DNA from: JBBECF01 sp040881945
Lineage (GTDB): Bacteria; Pseudomonadota; Alphaproteobacteria; Dongiales; Dongiaceae
DNA length: 53,437 bases
Direction of reading: 5' to 3'
NCBI GenBank assembly: GCA_040881945.1
Contig: JBBECF010000212.1
Location: 1 to 53,437, forward strand
This document shows, one piece after another, positions 26,823 through 35,573 of this stretch. The notes below the pieces were generated by a model. It was not told the DNA's origin. It ran no database searches and worked only from the letters and a program-made list of their open reading frames with translations. The position numbers and the translations under genes were made by a program. Each line of letters begins with the position of its first letter. The stretch's first letter is position 1.

Positions 26823-26975
26823 GATGATGCCTCCTCGTCTTCGCTTTTTTCTCGAATGACGCCCCGGCGCCAGCCTAGCATGGCTTTTGACAGAGTAACA
26901 ACATTTCTTGTGGCGGTCACCACAGTTCCTTTGACATAATGGCGGCGACGCGGACCGGGTCTTGCGGAGTCCCCG
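26823..26975. promoter_or_regulatory. Divergent control region of the ABC and glycerol-1-phosphate operons
   Basis: This 153-bp region separates the binding-protein gene (minus) from the TIM-barrel gene (plus). It holds two direct copies of TTTGACA (26886-26892 and 26930-26936), 44 bp apart, and between them an inverted repeat TGTGG-N6-CCACA (26909-26924). This is a reasonable operator layout for the DeoR-family regulator encoded at 28975. The TTGACA elements may also act as -35 boxes, but I see no well-placed -10. Confidence 0.45.
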
Positions 26976-27644
26976 ATGGATTTCATCTTCATGCTCACGC
27001 GCGGCGACGAGACTGTCAAAGATTGTCTCGAGCTGTTCGACGCGATCCGCCCGCTGGGCCTCGCCCATGTCGGCTTCAAGGACGTCGGCGTCGACGCCGA
27101 GACGCTGCACGCGCTCAACCGGCGGATCAAGGAGAGCGGCGCGACGAGCTATCTGGAGGTCGTCAGTACGACGCCCGAGGCGTGCCTGCGCTCGGCCGAG
27201 ATGGCAGTGGAGATCGGCATCGACCGCCTGCTCGGCGGCACCGACGTGGACGCCGTCCTGCGCCTGCTCGCCGGCAGTACTATCCGATACTACCCCTTCC
27301 CCGGCTTCCCGCGCGGCCACCCGACGCGGCTCGCCGGCAAGGAAGCGGACGTCGCCGAGCATTGCCGGGCGTTCATGGCCAAGGGCTGCGCCGGTGCCGA
27401 CCTGCTCGCCTACCGGGCGGTCGAGGCCGAGCCGCTCGCACTGGTGCGCGCCGCGCGCGCCGCCCTCGGCGGCGGCTACCTGATCGTCGCCGGCAGCATC
27501 GATTCGCCCCGGCGCATCAACGAGCTGGCGGCGGCCGGGGCCGACGCGTTCACGATCGGCTCGGCGATCTTCGAAGGCGCGTTCTCGCCGCACAAGGGGG
27601 CGCTGCTGTCGCAGCTCCGCGACGTGCTGGCGGCCTGCGCCTGA
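26976..27644 (+). CDS. HisA/HisF-like TIM-barrel protein of unknown function
   Basis: A 222-residue predicted (beta/alpha)8 barrel. The C-terminal blocks YLIVAGSIDSPRRINEL and ADAFTIGSAIFEG are the typical two-part phosphate-binding site of HisA/HisF/TrpC-like barrels, so the ligand is probably a phosphate ester. YYPFPGFPRGHP in the middle is distinctive. It starts the plus-strand operon, 14 bp ahead of the glycerol-1-phosphate dehydrogenase. It could be an aldolase, an epimerase or a relative of the PcrB/GGGP synthases that use glycerol-1-phosphate; none is proven. Confidence 0.55.
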   Translation: MDFIFMLTRGDETVKDCLELFDAIRPLGLAHVGFKDVGVDAETLHALNRRIKESGATSYLEVVSTTPEACLRSAEMAVEIGIDRLLGGTDVDAVLRLLAGSTIRYYPFPGFPRGHPTRLAGKEADVAEHCRAFMAKGCAGADLLAYRAVEAEPLALVRAARAALGGGYLIVAGSIDSPRRINELAAAGADAFTIGSAIFEGAFSPHKGALLSQLRDVLAACA

Positions 27645-27658
27645 ACGGATCGGCCGGC

Positions 27659-28978
27659 TTGAGCGACGACATCCTGTCGCGGCTGCTCGGCGGCGCCTGG
27701 CGCGACCCGGAGACGGACGCGCCCCTGACCGTGCCGACCCGCGCCGTCGTCATCGCCGATAACCTCGATGGCAGGGAGGCCGGGCTGGTGGCCGGGCTCG
27801 GCCTGGGCCGACGGCTCGCGGTGGTCAGCGACGCGACGACGCGCGAGGTGCTGGGCCGGCGCGTCGAGCGGGCCTTGTCCGCCGTCGCCGAGGTGACCGC
27901 CACGGTGCTGCCGGACCGGCCGCACGCCGACGCGCCGACGGCCGCGCGCCTGCGCACCGCGACGGCGTCGGCCGACGCGTTGATTGCCGTCGGATCGGGC
28001 ACGATCAACGATTTGTGCAAATACGCCGGCGCCCTGGACGGCAAGCCCTATGCTGTCTTCGGCACCGCGCCATCGATGAACGGTTATACGTCGGTCAACG
28101 CGGCGATCACCGTCGACGGCCACAAGTCGTCGCTACCGGCGCAATCCGCGGCGGGTGTGTTCCTCGACCTCCGGGTGCTCGCGGCGGCGCCGCCGCGCAT
28201 GATCCGCTCCGGCCTCGGCGACAGCCTGTGCCGGCCGACGGCGCAGGCGGATTGGTTGCTCGCCTACCTGCTGCTCGACCGGCCCTATCGCGAGGCGCCC
28301 TATGCGCTGCTCGCCGCCGACGAGGCGGCCTTGTTCGCGGAGCCCGAAGCCCTGATGGCGGGCGACATCGAGGCGATGCGGCGGCTCGCGCGCACGCTGG
28401 TGCTGTCCGGCTTCGGCATGACGCTGTGCGGCAGCAGCCACCCGGCCAGCGAGGGCGAACACCTGATCGCCCATTATGGCGAGATGATGGGCGACCCGGC
28501 CTGGCCGGAGACCTTCCACGGCGAGCAGATCGGCGTCGCGACGCTGACCATGGCGCGGTTGCAGGCGCGGATGCTCGACGGCGACCCGCCGCGGCTCGGC
28601 CCGACCGTGGCGGACGAAGCGGCGGTCCTGCGGCACTTCGGCACCGCGCTGGGCCGTTCGTGCTGGCGCGAGTTCGCCGCCAAGCGGCTCGACGACGCCG
28701 GCGCCGAGGCGCTGAACGCCCGCCTGGCGACGCGCTGGGACGAGATCCGACGGCGCATCGGCGCAATCGTCCGGCCGGCAGTCGAGCTCGAGGCCGTGCT
28801 GCGCCGGGCCGGAGCGCCGACGGCGCCCGCCGAGCTGCACTGGCCGCCGGCCTTCTTCGGCGCCGCCGTCCTGCATGCGCGCGAAATCCGCGATCGTTAC
28901 ACCTTCCTCGACCTCGCCGACGATGCCGTGGGCCCGGGCCTCGGCGCACTGGTCGAAACCCTGCCGGAGCTCCGGTGA
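27659..28978 (+). CDS. sn-Glycerol-1-phosphate dehydrogenase (AraM/EgsA-like)
   Basis: A 439-residue iron-containing alcohol-dehydrogenase-fold enzyme. NAD(P) motif GSGTINDLCKY is at 112-122, with APSMNGYTS next. Likely metal ligands are D188 (SGLGD), a His in SHPASEGEH (H261 or H268) and H287 (FHGEQ). AraM/EgsA enzymes interconvert dihydroxyacetone phosphate and sn-glycerol-1-phosphate. The start is a TTG at 27659, 14 bp after the previous stop; the same frame is open further upstream but only as shadow of the TIM-barrel gene. Its stop overlaps the GTG of the regulator by 4 bp. Confidence 0.85.
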   Translation: MSDDILSRLLGGAWRDPETDAPLTVPTRAVVIADNLDGREAGLVAGLGLGRRLAVVSDATTREVLGRRVERALSAVAEVTATVLPDRPHADAPTAARLRTATASADALIAVGSGTINDLCKYAGALDGKPYAVFGTAPSMNGYTSVNAAITVDGHKSSLPAQSAAGVFLDLRVLAAAPPRMIRSGLGDSLCRPTAQADWLLAYLLLDRPYREAPYALLAADEAALFAEPEALMAGDIEAMRRLARTLVLSGFGMTLCGSSHPASEGEHLIAHYGEMMGDPAWPETFHGEQIGVATLTMARLQARMLDGDPPRLGPTVADEAAVLRHFGTALGRSCWREFAAKRLDDAGAEALNARLATRWDEIRRRIGAIVRPAVELEAVLRRAGAPTAPAELHWPPAFFGAAVLHAREIRDRYTFLDLADDAVGPGLGALVETLPELR

Positions 28979-29757
28979 GCGCGGCGCGGCGGCCGCGCAA
29001 GCGGGAGCGGCAGGAGCGCATCCTCGCCGAGCTGCACGCCGACCCGGCGGTGCGCATCGGCGCGCTGGCGCAGACCTTCGCCGTGTCGAGCGAGACCGTC
29101 CGCCGCGACCTCGACGAGCTCAGCCGCGACGGCCGCGTCAACCGCACCTATGGCGGCGCCGCCCTGCCGCCGATGGGCGTCGAGGCCAGCCTCAACGAGC
29201 GCTATCGACGGCTGGTCGCCGAGCGCACCCGCATCGGCCGGCTGGCGGCGACGCTGGTCGCCCCCGGCGAGGTACTGATGATCGACGCCGGCTCGACCAC
29301 CGCGCATCTGGCGCGCCGCCTCGCCGCCGAGCTCGGCGACCTGACCGTCGTGACCAACGGCCTCGGCCTGGCGACGATCCTCGGCGCCAATCCGGGGATC
29401 CGCGTCATCCTCTGCCCCGGCGCCTACGACGCGCGCGAGGGCGCGGTGTTGGGACCGGAGACGACGGCGTTCCTCGAGCGCTTCCACGCCAACACGGCGC
29501 TGATCGGCGCGAGCGGCCTGACGCCCGAGGGGCCAGGCGAGGCGAACGCCGGGGCGGTCTGGGTGAAGCGGGCGATGATCGCGCGCTCGCAGCGGCATGT
29601 CCTGTTGGTCGACCGGAGCAAGTTCGATCAACCGAGCTTCCAGGTCGTCTGCCCGCTGAACGCCCTCGACGATCTCGTCGTCGATGCGCCGCCCGGCGGT
29701 GCCCTGGCCGAGGCCGTCGCCACGGCCGGAATCGCGCTGCACGTCTCGGCCGCCTGA
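28975..29757 (+). CDS. DeoR/GlpR family transcriptional regulator
   Basis: A 260-residue regulator. The N-terminal DeoR helix-turn-helix is at about 24-46 (IGALAQTFAVSSETVRRDL). The C-terminal sugar-phosphate sensor domain contains DAGSTTAHLAR and VTNGL, the expected phosphate-binding loops. Such proteins usually repress adjacent transport and catabolic operons until a phosphorylated intermediate appears. The GTG start overlaps the dehydrogenase stop (GTGA). It probably controls both arms of the divergent locus. Confidence 0.88.
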   Translation: MSAARRPRKRERQERILAELHADPAVRIGALAQTFAVSSETVRRDLDELSRDGRVNRTYGGAALPPMGVEASLNERYRRLVAERTRIGRLAATLVAPGEVLMIDAGSTTAHLARRLAAELGDLTVVTNGLGLATILGANPGIRVILCPGAYDAREGAVLGPETTAFLERFHANTALIGASGLTPEGPGEANAGAVWVKRAMIARSQRHVLLVDRSKFDQPSFQVVCPLNALDDLVVDAPPGGALAEAVATAGIALHVSAA

Positions 29758-29860
29758 TCCGACGCCGCCGCATGTGATCAGCCCGCCGGCGCCCGCATGT
29801 GCTAAGGTGGCGGCGCCGGCGCGGCCAGCATCCGCTCGCCGCGGCTGGGCTTCGGGAGTG

Positions 29861-30475
29861 ATGTCATTGGCTGCGCCGCTCCGTCTCCTGTCGGTCGTGT
29901 TCGCGCTCTCGCTCGCCGTCGCGCCCGGTCCGGCGGTCCCGGACGAGGGCGTGCCGGTGGAGCGCGCCCGCGCCTTCGTTGCCGAAATCGGCGGCGAGGT
30001 CGTCGCCGCGCTGCAATCCGGCGGCCCGCTGGCCGAGCGCGAGGTCGCCATACGCGACATCTTCCAGCGCGGCTTCGACATCGAGACGATCGCCCGCTTC
30101 GTGCTCGGCCGTTACTGGCGGCTGGCGACGCCGGAGCAACAGGCGGCCTATCTCGACGCCTACCACGGTTATTTCGCGCAGAACTATGCCGACCGCCTCG
30201 CCGGCGAAACGGTGAGCGGCTTTGCCGTCATCGCCGCGCACGAGATCGACGGTCGGCAGGTGATCGTCGAGACGACGATCGAGCGACCCGATGCTCCGCC
30301 GCTGAACTATGGCTGGCGTGTGCGCGACGCCGGCGGCGGCCAGAAGGTCGTCGATGTCGTGGTCGAGGGCGTCAGCTTGCTGATCACCCAACGGTCCGAC
30401 TTCGGCGCCGTGATCCAGAACCAGGGCATCGACGGATTGATCGAGTCATTGCGCCAGAAGGTAGCCAAAACCTGA
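29861..30475 (+). CDS. MlaC/Ttg2D-like phospholipid-binding protein
   Basis: A 204-residue exported protein of the MlaC family, which shuttles phospholipids between outer- and inner-membrane complexes. It has a signal peptide (residues 1 to about 27) and the family blocks RFVLGRYWRLATPEQQAAYLDAY and VEGVSLLITQRSDF. No mlaE, mlaF or mlaD gene is beside it, so it stands alone. GGGAG lies only 2 nt before the ATG, so the start may be slightly off. Confidence 0.83.
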   Translation: MSLAAPLRLLSVVFALSLAVAPGPAVPDEGVPVERARAFVAEIGGEVVAALQSGGPLAEREVAIRDIFQRGFDIETIARFVLGRYWRLATPEQQAAYLDAYHGYFAQNYADRLAGETVSGFAVIAAHEIDGRQVIVETTIERPDAPPLNYGWRVRDAGGGQKVVDVVVEGVSLLITQRSDFGAVIQNQGIDGLIESLRQKVAKT

Positions 30476-30496
30476 CGCGGCGCCGCGCCCTGCGGC

Positions 30497-31171
30497 TCAC
30501 CCCCGCTCCGATCCGCCCGCGCCGGCGGCCTCGGGGCGGCGCGCGCGGTCCAGCAGGGCGACGACCTCGTCGTCTTCCAGTTGGCGAAAATCCCGGTAGA
30601 ACACGCTGAGACCGCCGAAGAATTCCGGGCTGTCGAGGCAGACCACCTCGTCCGCCTCGCGCTTCAGGACCGCGACGGTGTCGGGCGGCGCGACCGGGAC
30701 GGCGACGACCAGGCGCCGCGGCCCGGCGCGCCGGATCGCCTTCAGCGCGACCCGCATGGTGGCGCCGGTGGCGACGCCGTCATCGATGACGATCACCGTT
30801 CGCCCGCCCAGCCGCGCGCGCGGCCGTCCCGCGAGATAGCGCCGGCGGCGCTGCTCGATCTCCGCGAGCTTGGCGGCGACCAGCTCGGCCAGTTCCTTGT
30901 CGGTGACGGCGAAGACGCGCCGCACCTCCTCGTTGATCACCGTCTCCGGCCGGTCGCCGTCCATCACCGCGCCGAGCGCGAGCTCGGGCTGGCCGGGCGC
31001 GCCGATCTTGCGGATCAACAGCAGGTCGAGCGGGGCGTCGAGCGCGCGCGCCACCTCGAAGGCCACCGGCACGCCGCCGCGCGGCAGCGCCAGGACGATC
31101 GGGTCCTCGTCCCGCAAATGGCGCAGCTCGCCGGCCAGGCGGCGGCCCGCATCCGCTCGATCGACGAACAT
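30497..31171 (-). CDS. Phosphoribosyltransferase domain protein
   Basis: A 224-residue type I phosphoribosyltransferase-fold protein. The PRPP motif VIVIDDGVATGAT lies at 126-138 and the N-terminal LALPRGGVPVAFEVA is typical of the stand-alone family found beside dienelactone hydrolase or erythromycin-esterase genes. The base or alcohol acceptor is unknown. It converges with the mlaC-like gene and is divergent from dgoK across 117 bp. Confidence 0.82.
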   Translation of the reverse strand: MFVDRADAGRRLAGELRHLRDEDPIVLALPRGGVPVAFEVARALDAPLDLLLIRKIGAPGQPELALGAVMDGDRPETVINEEVRRVFAVTDKELAELVAAKLAEIEQRRRRYLAGRPRARLGGRTVIVIDDGVATGATMRVALKAIRRAGPRRLVVAVPVAPPDTVAVLKREADEVVCLDSPEFFGGLSVFYRDFRQLEDDEVVALLDRARRPEAAGAGGSERG

Positions 31172-31288
31172 GCGGGCACCGCTCAGGCGGCGCGCGGCGG
31201 GCGTACTTGCGCGCGCGGTCGCCGTGATAGCATCGATCTTCCTCGCCTCGCTTGCCGGACCCTCCGATCGTACTGCTTAGACCCGAAC

Positions 31289-32200
31289 ATGCGAACCGAT
31301 CAAGCCACGACCGCCATCCTCGTCGACTGGGGCACCACGAATCTGCGCGCCTTCCGCCTCGGCCTCGACGGCGCCGCGCGCGAGCGCCGGCAGGCGCCGA
31401 GCGGCATCCTGCACGTGCCGGGGCGCGACTTCGCGGGCGCGCTCCGGGACCTCGTCGGCGACTGGCGGGCGGCGGCGCCGGCCAGCCCGGTGCTGATGGC
31501 CGGGATGATCGGCAGCCGCCAGGGCTGGGTCGAGGCGCCCTACGTGCCCTGCCCCGCCGCTCCGGCCGATCTGGCGCGACACATCGTCGAGGTGCCCGGC
31601 GCGGCGGGCGTCCGGGTGGCGCCGGGCGTCTCGTTCGCCGCCGCCGACGGGCGGCACGACGTGATGCGCGGCGAGGAAACGCAAATCTTCGGGGCCCTGG
31701 CGGGCGCAAGCACCGGCCGGCGCGTGCTGTGCCTGCCGGGCACGCACAGCAAGTGGGCAGTGGTCGAGGACGGACGGATCGTCTGGTTCGCCACCTCCAT
31801 GACCGGCGAGGTGTACGCGGTGCTCCAGGCGCACAGCATCCTCGGTGCGCTGATGACGGGCGAAGCGCAGGACTCGGCGGCCTTCCGGCGCGGCCTGGAC
31901 CGGTCGGGCCAGGACGGCGGCCTGCTGCACCACCTGTTCGGGGTGCGCGCGCAGGGCCTGTTCGGCGCGATCCCGGCGACCGGCCTGCGCTCGTACCTGT
32001 CGGGCATCCTCGTCGGCCACGAGGTCGCCGCCATGGTCGCGGCGATGCGGCCCGAGACCGTCGCCCTGGTCGGCGCCCCGGCGCTGTGCGCGCTTTACGC
32101 CGAGGCGCTGCTGCGGCACGGTTGCGCGTCCGCCGCGGTGGACGGCGAGCGGGCGACCGTCGCCGGGCTGTCGCTGCTGCTGGCGATCGCCACGGGCTGA
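31289..32200 (+). CDS. dgoK: 2-Dehydro-3-deoxygalactonokinase
   Basis: A 303-residue sugar-acid kinase that phosphorylates 2-keto-3-deoxygalactonate. The N-terminal phosphate motif DWGTTNLRAF is at 13-22, and GMIGSRQGW, CLPGTHSKW and TGEVYAVL are family hallmarks. It lies 8 bp upstream of the KDPGal aldolase in the standard dgoKA order and works directly before it. No dgoD dehydratase is adjacent. Confidence 0.92.
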   Translation: MRTDQATTAILVDWGTTNLRAFRLGLDGAARERRQAPSGILHVPGRDFAGALRDLVGDWRAAAPASPVLMAGMIGSRQGWVEAPYVPCPAAPADLARHIVEVPGAAGVRVAPGVSFAAADGRHDVMRGEETQIFGALAGASTGRRVLCLPGTHSKWAVVEDGRIVWFATSMTGEVYAVLQAHSILGALMTGEAQDSAAFRRGLDRSGQDGGLLHHLFGVRAQGLFGAIPATGLRSYLSGILVGHEVAAMVAAMRPETVALVGAPALCALYAEALLRHGCASAAVDGERATVAGLSLLLAIATG

Positions 32201-32208
32201 GAAGGGCC

Positions 32209-32844
32209 ATGGACCCGACCCCGAACCTGGTTTCCTGGCTGCGCCGCCTGCCCCTGGTCGCCATCCTGCGCGGCATCGAGCCGGCCGCCGCCGCCGAAGT
32301 CGGCGCGGCCCTGGTCAAGGCCGGGGTCGCCATCATCGAGGTGCCGCTCAACTCGCTTGACCCCCTGCGCAGCATCGCGGCGATCGCCGCGGCCTGCGGC
32401 GAGCGCGCCCTGGTCGGCGCCGGCACCGTGCTGCGGCCGGCCGATGTGGCGGCGGTCAAGGCAGCCGGCGGACGCCTGATCGTCATGCCGCACGGCGACG
32501 CCGCGGTCATCGCCGCGGCGCGGGCCGCCGGGCTGGCGGTGATGCCGGGCGTGCTGACGCCGACCGAGGCGTTCGCCGCCCTGGCGCAGGGCGCCGACGC
32601 GCTCAAGCTGTTCCCGGCCGAGGCCTGTCCGCCGCCGGTGCTGCGCTCGATGCGCGCGGTGCTGCCGCCCGAGGCCGCCATCGTCGTGGTCGGCGGAGTC
32701 ACCACGCAGCGCCTCGGCGACTATTGGCGCGCCGGCGCATCCGGGTTCGGCGTCGGCTCGGCTCTCTACACGCCAGGCAAGAGCGTCGCCGCCCTGCGCG
32801 CCGACGCCGCCGCCTTCGTGCGCGCCTTGGCGGCGCTGCGCTGA
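32209..32844 (+). CDS. dgoA: 2-Dehydro-3-deoxy-6-phosphogalactonate aldolase
   Basis: A 211-residue KDPG/KDPGal-type aldolase that splits the phosphorylated keto-acid to pyruvate and glyceraldehyde 3-phosphate. The Schiff-base lysine is K133 (ALKLFPAE) and the general acid/base is E44 (IIEVPLNS). VGAGTVL is conserved. The loop VMPHGDAAV replaces the more usual SPN-type sequence. Operon position after dgoK makes KDPGal rather than KDPG the likely substrate. Confidence 0.9.
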   Translation: MDPTPNLVSWLRRLPLVAILRGIEPAAAAEVGAALVKAGVAIIEVPLNSLDPLRSIAAIAAACGERALVGAGTVLRPADVAAVKAAGGRLIVMPHGDAAVIAAARAAGLAVMPGVLTPTEAFAALAQGADALKLFPAEACPPPVLRSMRAVLPPEAAIVVVGGVTTQRLGDYWRAGASGFGVGSALYTPGKSVAALRADAAAFVRALAALR

Positions 32845-32860
32845 TCGCCGTGCGCCGGCC

Positions 32861-33832
32861 TCAGCGCCGCCGCCACAGCGAGCGGCCCTCGACGAGCTGC
32901 CAAGCGAGAAGGCCGGGCGCGCTCACCAACAGGTCGCGGGCGCGCGTGGCGAGCGAGACCGCCAGCATGAGTTCCGGCGAGAGGCCGATGACCCCCCCGA
33001 GCACCAAGTAGCCGCCTTCCTGAACACCCCAGCCGTTCGGGACGACGAAGGTGGCGCCGCGCAGCAGGCTGGTCAGGCTTTGCAGGATGAGTGCGTCCCA
33101 CGGTCGCAGCGGATGCCCCATCAGATAGGCGGCCAGCAGGATTTCGGCGGTGAGCGCGACGCTCGCCGCAAGACGCAAGATACCCGCCGCCACGATCGGC
33201 CCGGGCCGCCGGTAGAGCGCCCCGATCGCGGCGTCCAGACCGTCCGCGCTGCCGGCCAGCCGGGGCCTATCGGCCAGCGCCGTCGCCTTGCCGACGACCC
33301 GGGCAAGAATGCCGAACATGCCGACGCGCTGCACGACGATGAAACCGGCGACGCCGGCCGTCAGCAGCGCGATACCCGACAGGGCCGTATTCATCACCGC
33401 TCGGCCGCCGCCGACCCAGGCCAGAGCGGCCACTCCGACCAGGCCCCACAGGATCAGGGACACCGCCTGCACGGTCTTGTCGACCACCACCGATGCCGTG
33501 GCGTCCGCGCCGGAAACGCCGGAGCGCATCACGACGCGCGCCTTGACCACCTCGCCGCCGATGCTCGCCACTGGCAGCAGCGTTTCCACCGATAGGCCCA
33601 TCCACAGCGCCCCCATCGTCGCCCAGAAGCCGGCGGCGCGGCCGCGACGGAAGAGCAGACGCCACGACACGCCGGCGAGGAGGAAATGCGGCGCATAGGC
33701 CAGCGGCAGCAGCAGGATTCCGGCGCCCATGGCGACCAACGCCGCGGCGACGCCCGCCGCGTCCTGCCGCGCGACCATGGCGGCGACGGCGGCGAGGCCA
33801 AGGAAAAGGGCGAGGACGGTCAGTTTTCGCAC
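32861..33832 (-). CDS. HpnL-like lysylphosphatidylglycerol-synthase-TM/flippase family protein
   Basis: A 323-residue polytopic membrane protein of the UPF0104/HpnL group, related to the flippase half of MprF. Diagnostic blocks are WMGLSVETLLPVASIGGEVVKA, the C-terminal FVVPNGWGVQEGGY and RARDLL..PGLLAWQ. I place the start at GTG 33832; the in-frame extension to 34048 is Arg/Pro-rich and would overlap the divergent gene. HpnL proteins occur in hopanoid loci, but no other hpn gene is visible. Here the neighbours are headgroup-activation and CDP-alcohol transfer genes, so lipid flipping is the best guess. Confidence 0.78.
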   Translation of the reverse strand: MRKLTVLALFLGLAAVAAMVARQDAAGVAAALVAMGAGILLLPLAYAPHFLLAGVSWRLLFRRGRAAGFWATMGALWMGLSVETLLPVASIGGEVVKARVVMRSGVSGADATASVVVDKTVQAVSLILWGLVGVAALAWVGGGRAVMNTALSGIALLTAGVAGFIVVQRVGMFGILARVVGKATALADRPRLAGSADGLDAAIGALYRRPGPIVAAGILRLAASVALTAEILLAAYLMGHPLRPWDALILQSLTSLLRGATFVVPNGWGVQEGGYLVLGGVIGLSPELMLAVSLATRARDLLVSAPGLLAWQLVEGRSLWRRR

Positions 33833-33953
33833 CGGCCGTCGATAACGTGCGCGCACCGCCGCGACAAGCCCAATCGCGGTTCGGCGCAGCGTTGCACCGG
33901 GCGGACGAACCTGCCAGGATCGCGCGCCAACGCGGTCTTGAGGAGGCGCTATC

Positions 33954-34718
33954 TTGCAGGCCCTGATGCTCGCAGCCGGAATAGGCAGCCGCCTGTCCGG
34001 TAACAACGACACGCATGCGCCGAAGGCCCTGCTGCGGTTCGACGGCAAGAGCCTGCTGCACCGCCACGTCGAGACGCTGCGCGGCCACGGGGTCGAGGAG
34101 ATGACCGTCGTCGTCGGCTATCACCGGGGCGAGATCGCGGCCGAGATCGACGCCATCGGCGCCGGGTCCTTCGCGCGCACCGTGTATAATCCGGAGTTCC
34201 GGCGCGGCAGCGCGGTGTCGCTGTGGACGGCGCGCGACGTGCTGGCCGGCGGCGACAGCGTTCTGTTCATGGACGCCGATGTTCTCTACCACCCTCTGTT
34301 GATCGGCCGCCTCGCCAATTCGGCGCACCGCAACTGCTTCCTCCTGGACCGCGAGTTCAGGTCGGCCGAGCAGCCGGTGAAGCTGTGCCTGCGCGGCGGC
34401 GTCCCGGTCGAATTCCGCAAGGCCATCGAGGGCGTCTATGATGTGGTCGGCGAATGGCCGGGATTCCTGCGCCTGTCGCCGCCGATCGGCCGGCGCGTGG
34501 CCGAGGCGCTGGACGCCTATGTCGCGGCCGGCCGCCGCGACGAGCCCTACGAGGAAGCGATCCGCGACGTGATGCTAAGCGAGCCGGGCGCCTTCGCCGT
34601 CGAGGACATCACGGGCCTGCCCTGGATCGAGATCGACACGCCCGCCGACCTCGCCCACGCCAGGACCGAGATCATGCCCCGGCTGCGCGCGGCCGCCGAC
34701 CGGCGAGCGGCCGAATAG
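33954..34718 (+). CDS. LicC/PntC-like nucleotidyltransferase
   Basis: A 254-residue NTP-transferase. LAAGIGSR (6-13) and PK (23-24) bind the nucleotide, and D107/D109 in LFMDADVLYH bind Mg. NPEFRRGSAVSLWTA resembles the substrate loop of choline-phosphate and 2-aminoethylphosphonate cytidylyltransferases, so CTP activation of a phospho- or phosphono-alcohol is likely. The start is TTG, supported by AGGAGG at 33941-33946, 7 nt upstream. It sits between an HpnL-like flippase and a CDP-alcohol phosphatidyltransferase. Confidence 0.8.
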   Translation: MQALMLAAGIGSRLSGNNDTHAPKALLRFDGKSLLHRHVETLRGHGVEEMTVVVGYHRGEIAAEIDAIGAGSFARTVYNPEFRRGSAVSLWTARDVLAGGDSVLFMDADVLYHPLLIGRLANSAHRNCFLLDREFRSAEQPVKLCLRGGVPVEFRKAIEGVYDVVGEWPGFLRLSPPIGRRVAEALDAYVAAGRRDEPYEEAIRDVMLSEPGAFAVEDITGLPWIEIDTPADLAHARTEIMPRLRAAADRRAAE

Positions 34719-34729
34719 GCGGCGGACCC

Positions 34730-35488
34730 TTACACCCGGAAGACGTACTGCCGGCCCGGCTCGCGTTCGATGTCGGGCGGGTAATTCTTGCGCTTGTCGG
34801 CGTAGTACCGCGCCATGTGGTCGCCTTCGGAGAGGCGGTTGTAGGTGGCGAAGTACAGTCGGCGGAGGCCGTCGCTAAGGTTCGGCTCGGAGGCGTGCGG
34901 CGCATAGGAATCGATGAACACGAGGTCGCCCGGCCGCGTCGGGCAGTCGACGAACCGCATGCCGGCCATGTCCTCGTCGGTCAGCGGCTCCCAGGCGCGG
35001 AACAACCCGCGCTTGTGATGGCCCGCGACGATCCGCAGGCAGCCGTTCGCCGCGGTCGCCTCGTCGATCGTCAGCGCGACGGTGACGAAGATGCTGGCAT
35101 AGGTCTCCCAGCCGGCCTGAGAATCCTGGTGCGGCTTGAAGCCGTCGCCGCCGGCCATCTTGAAGTTGATCTTTTCCTTGAACAGGACGGCCGGCTCGCC
35201 GAGGAGCTGCGCGGCGGACGGCTTCAGCGCCTCGCACAGCTCGGCGAAGCCGGCGTGGAATGGCGCAAGGTACTCGATGCGCGAGATCAGGTCCTGGCGC
35301 GAATCCAGGCGGCTGCGCTCGTGGAACACCCAGTGCCGGCCGGGTTCCTCCGGCATGGCGGCCGCCTCGGCCGCCATGCCCTCGATCCGCCGCATCTCGG
35401 CGGCGTCGAAGGCAGCCCGGAGCACCACGAAACCGTCGCGCTTGTGGGCCCCGATCTGGGGGTCGGTCAGTACCGGAACTCTCAGCAT
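34730..35488 (-). CDS. Phytanoyl-CoA dioxygenase (PhyH) family protein
   Basis: A 252-residue Fe(II)/2-oxoglutarate-dependent dioxygenase. The iron triad is H120-X-D122 (PHQD) and H198 (APHASEPN); R209 or R210 in LRRLYFATYN probably binds 2-oxoglutarate. The C-terminal YYADKRKNYPPDIERE resembles, in my recollection, the 2-aminoethylphosphonate hydroxylase PhnY group. It may hydroxylate a small headgroup precursor or an acyl chain. It converges with the nucleotidyltransferase (11 bp between stops) and is divergent from the phosphatidyltransferase. Confidence 0.82.
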   Translation of the reverse strand: MLRVPVLTDPQIGAHKRDGFVVLRAAFDAAEMRRIEGMAAEAAAMPEEPGRHWVFHERSRLDSRQDLISRIEYLAPFHAGFAELCEALKPSAAQLLGEPAVLFKEKINFKMAGGDGFKPHQDSQAGWETYASIFVTVALTIDEATAANGCLRIVAGHHKRGLFRAWEPLTDEDMAGMRFVDCPTRPGDLVFIDSYAPHASEPNLSDGLRRLYFATYNRLSEGDHMARYYADKRKNYPPDIEREPGRQYVFRV

Positions 35489-35573
35489 CCCATGGTATAT
35501 AGAGCACCGCCCCCGACCGATCTATATTTCCCTGGCGGCTCGGCGGTCATGAAGCGAACAAGGGAGGCGGATC

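Noticed and set aside
32861..33832. Hopanoid biosynthesis cluster suggested by the HpnL-like protein
   Set aside because: No squalene-hopene cyclase, hpnC/D/E or other hpn gene is present in the window.
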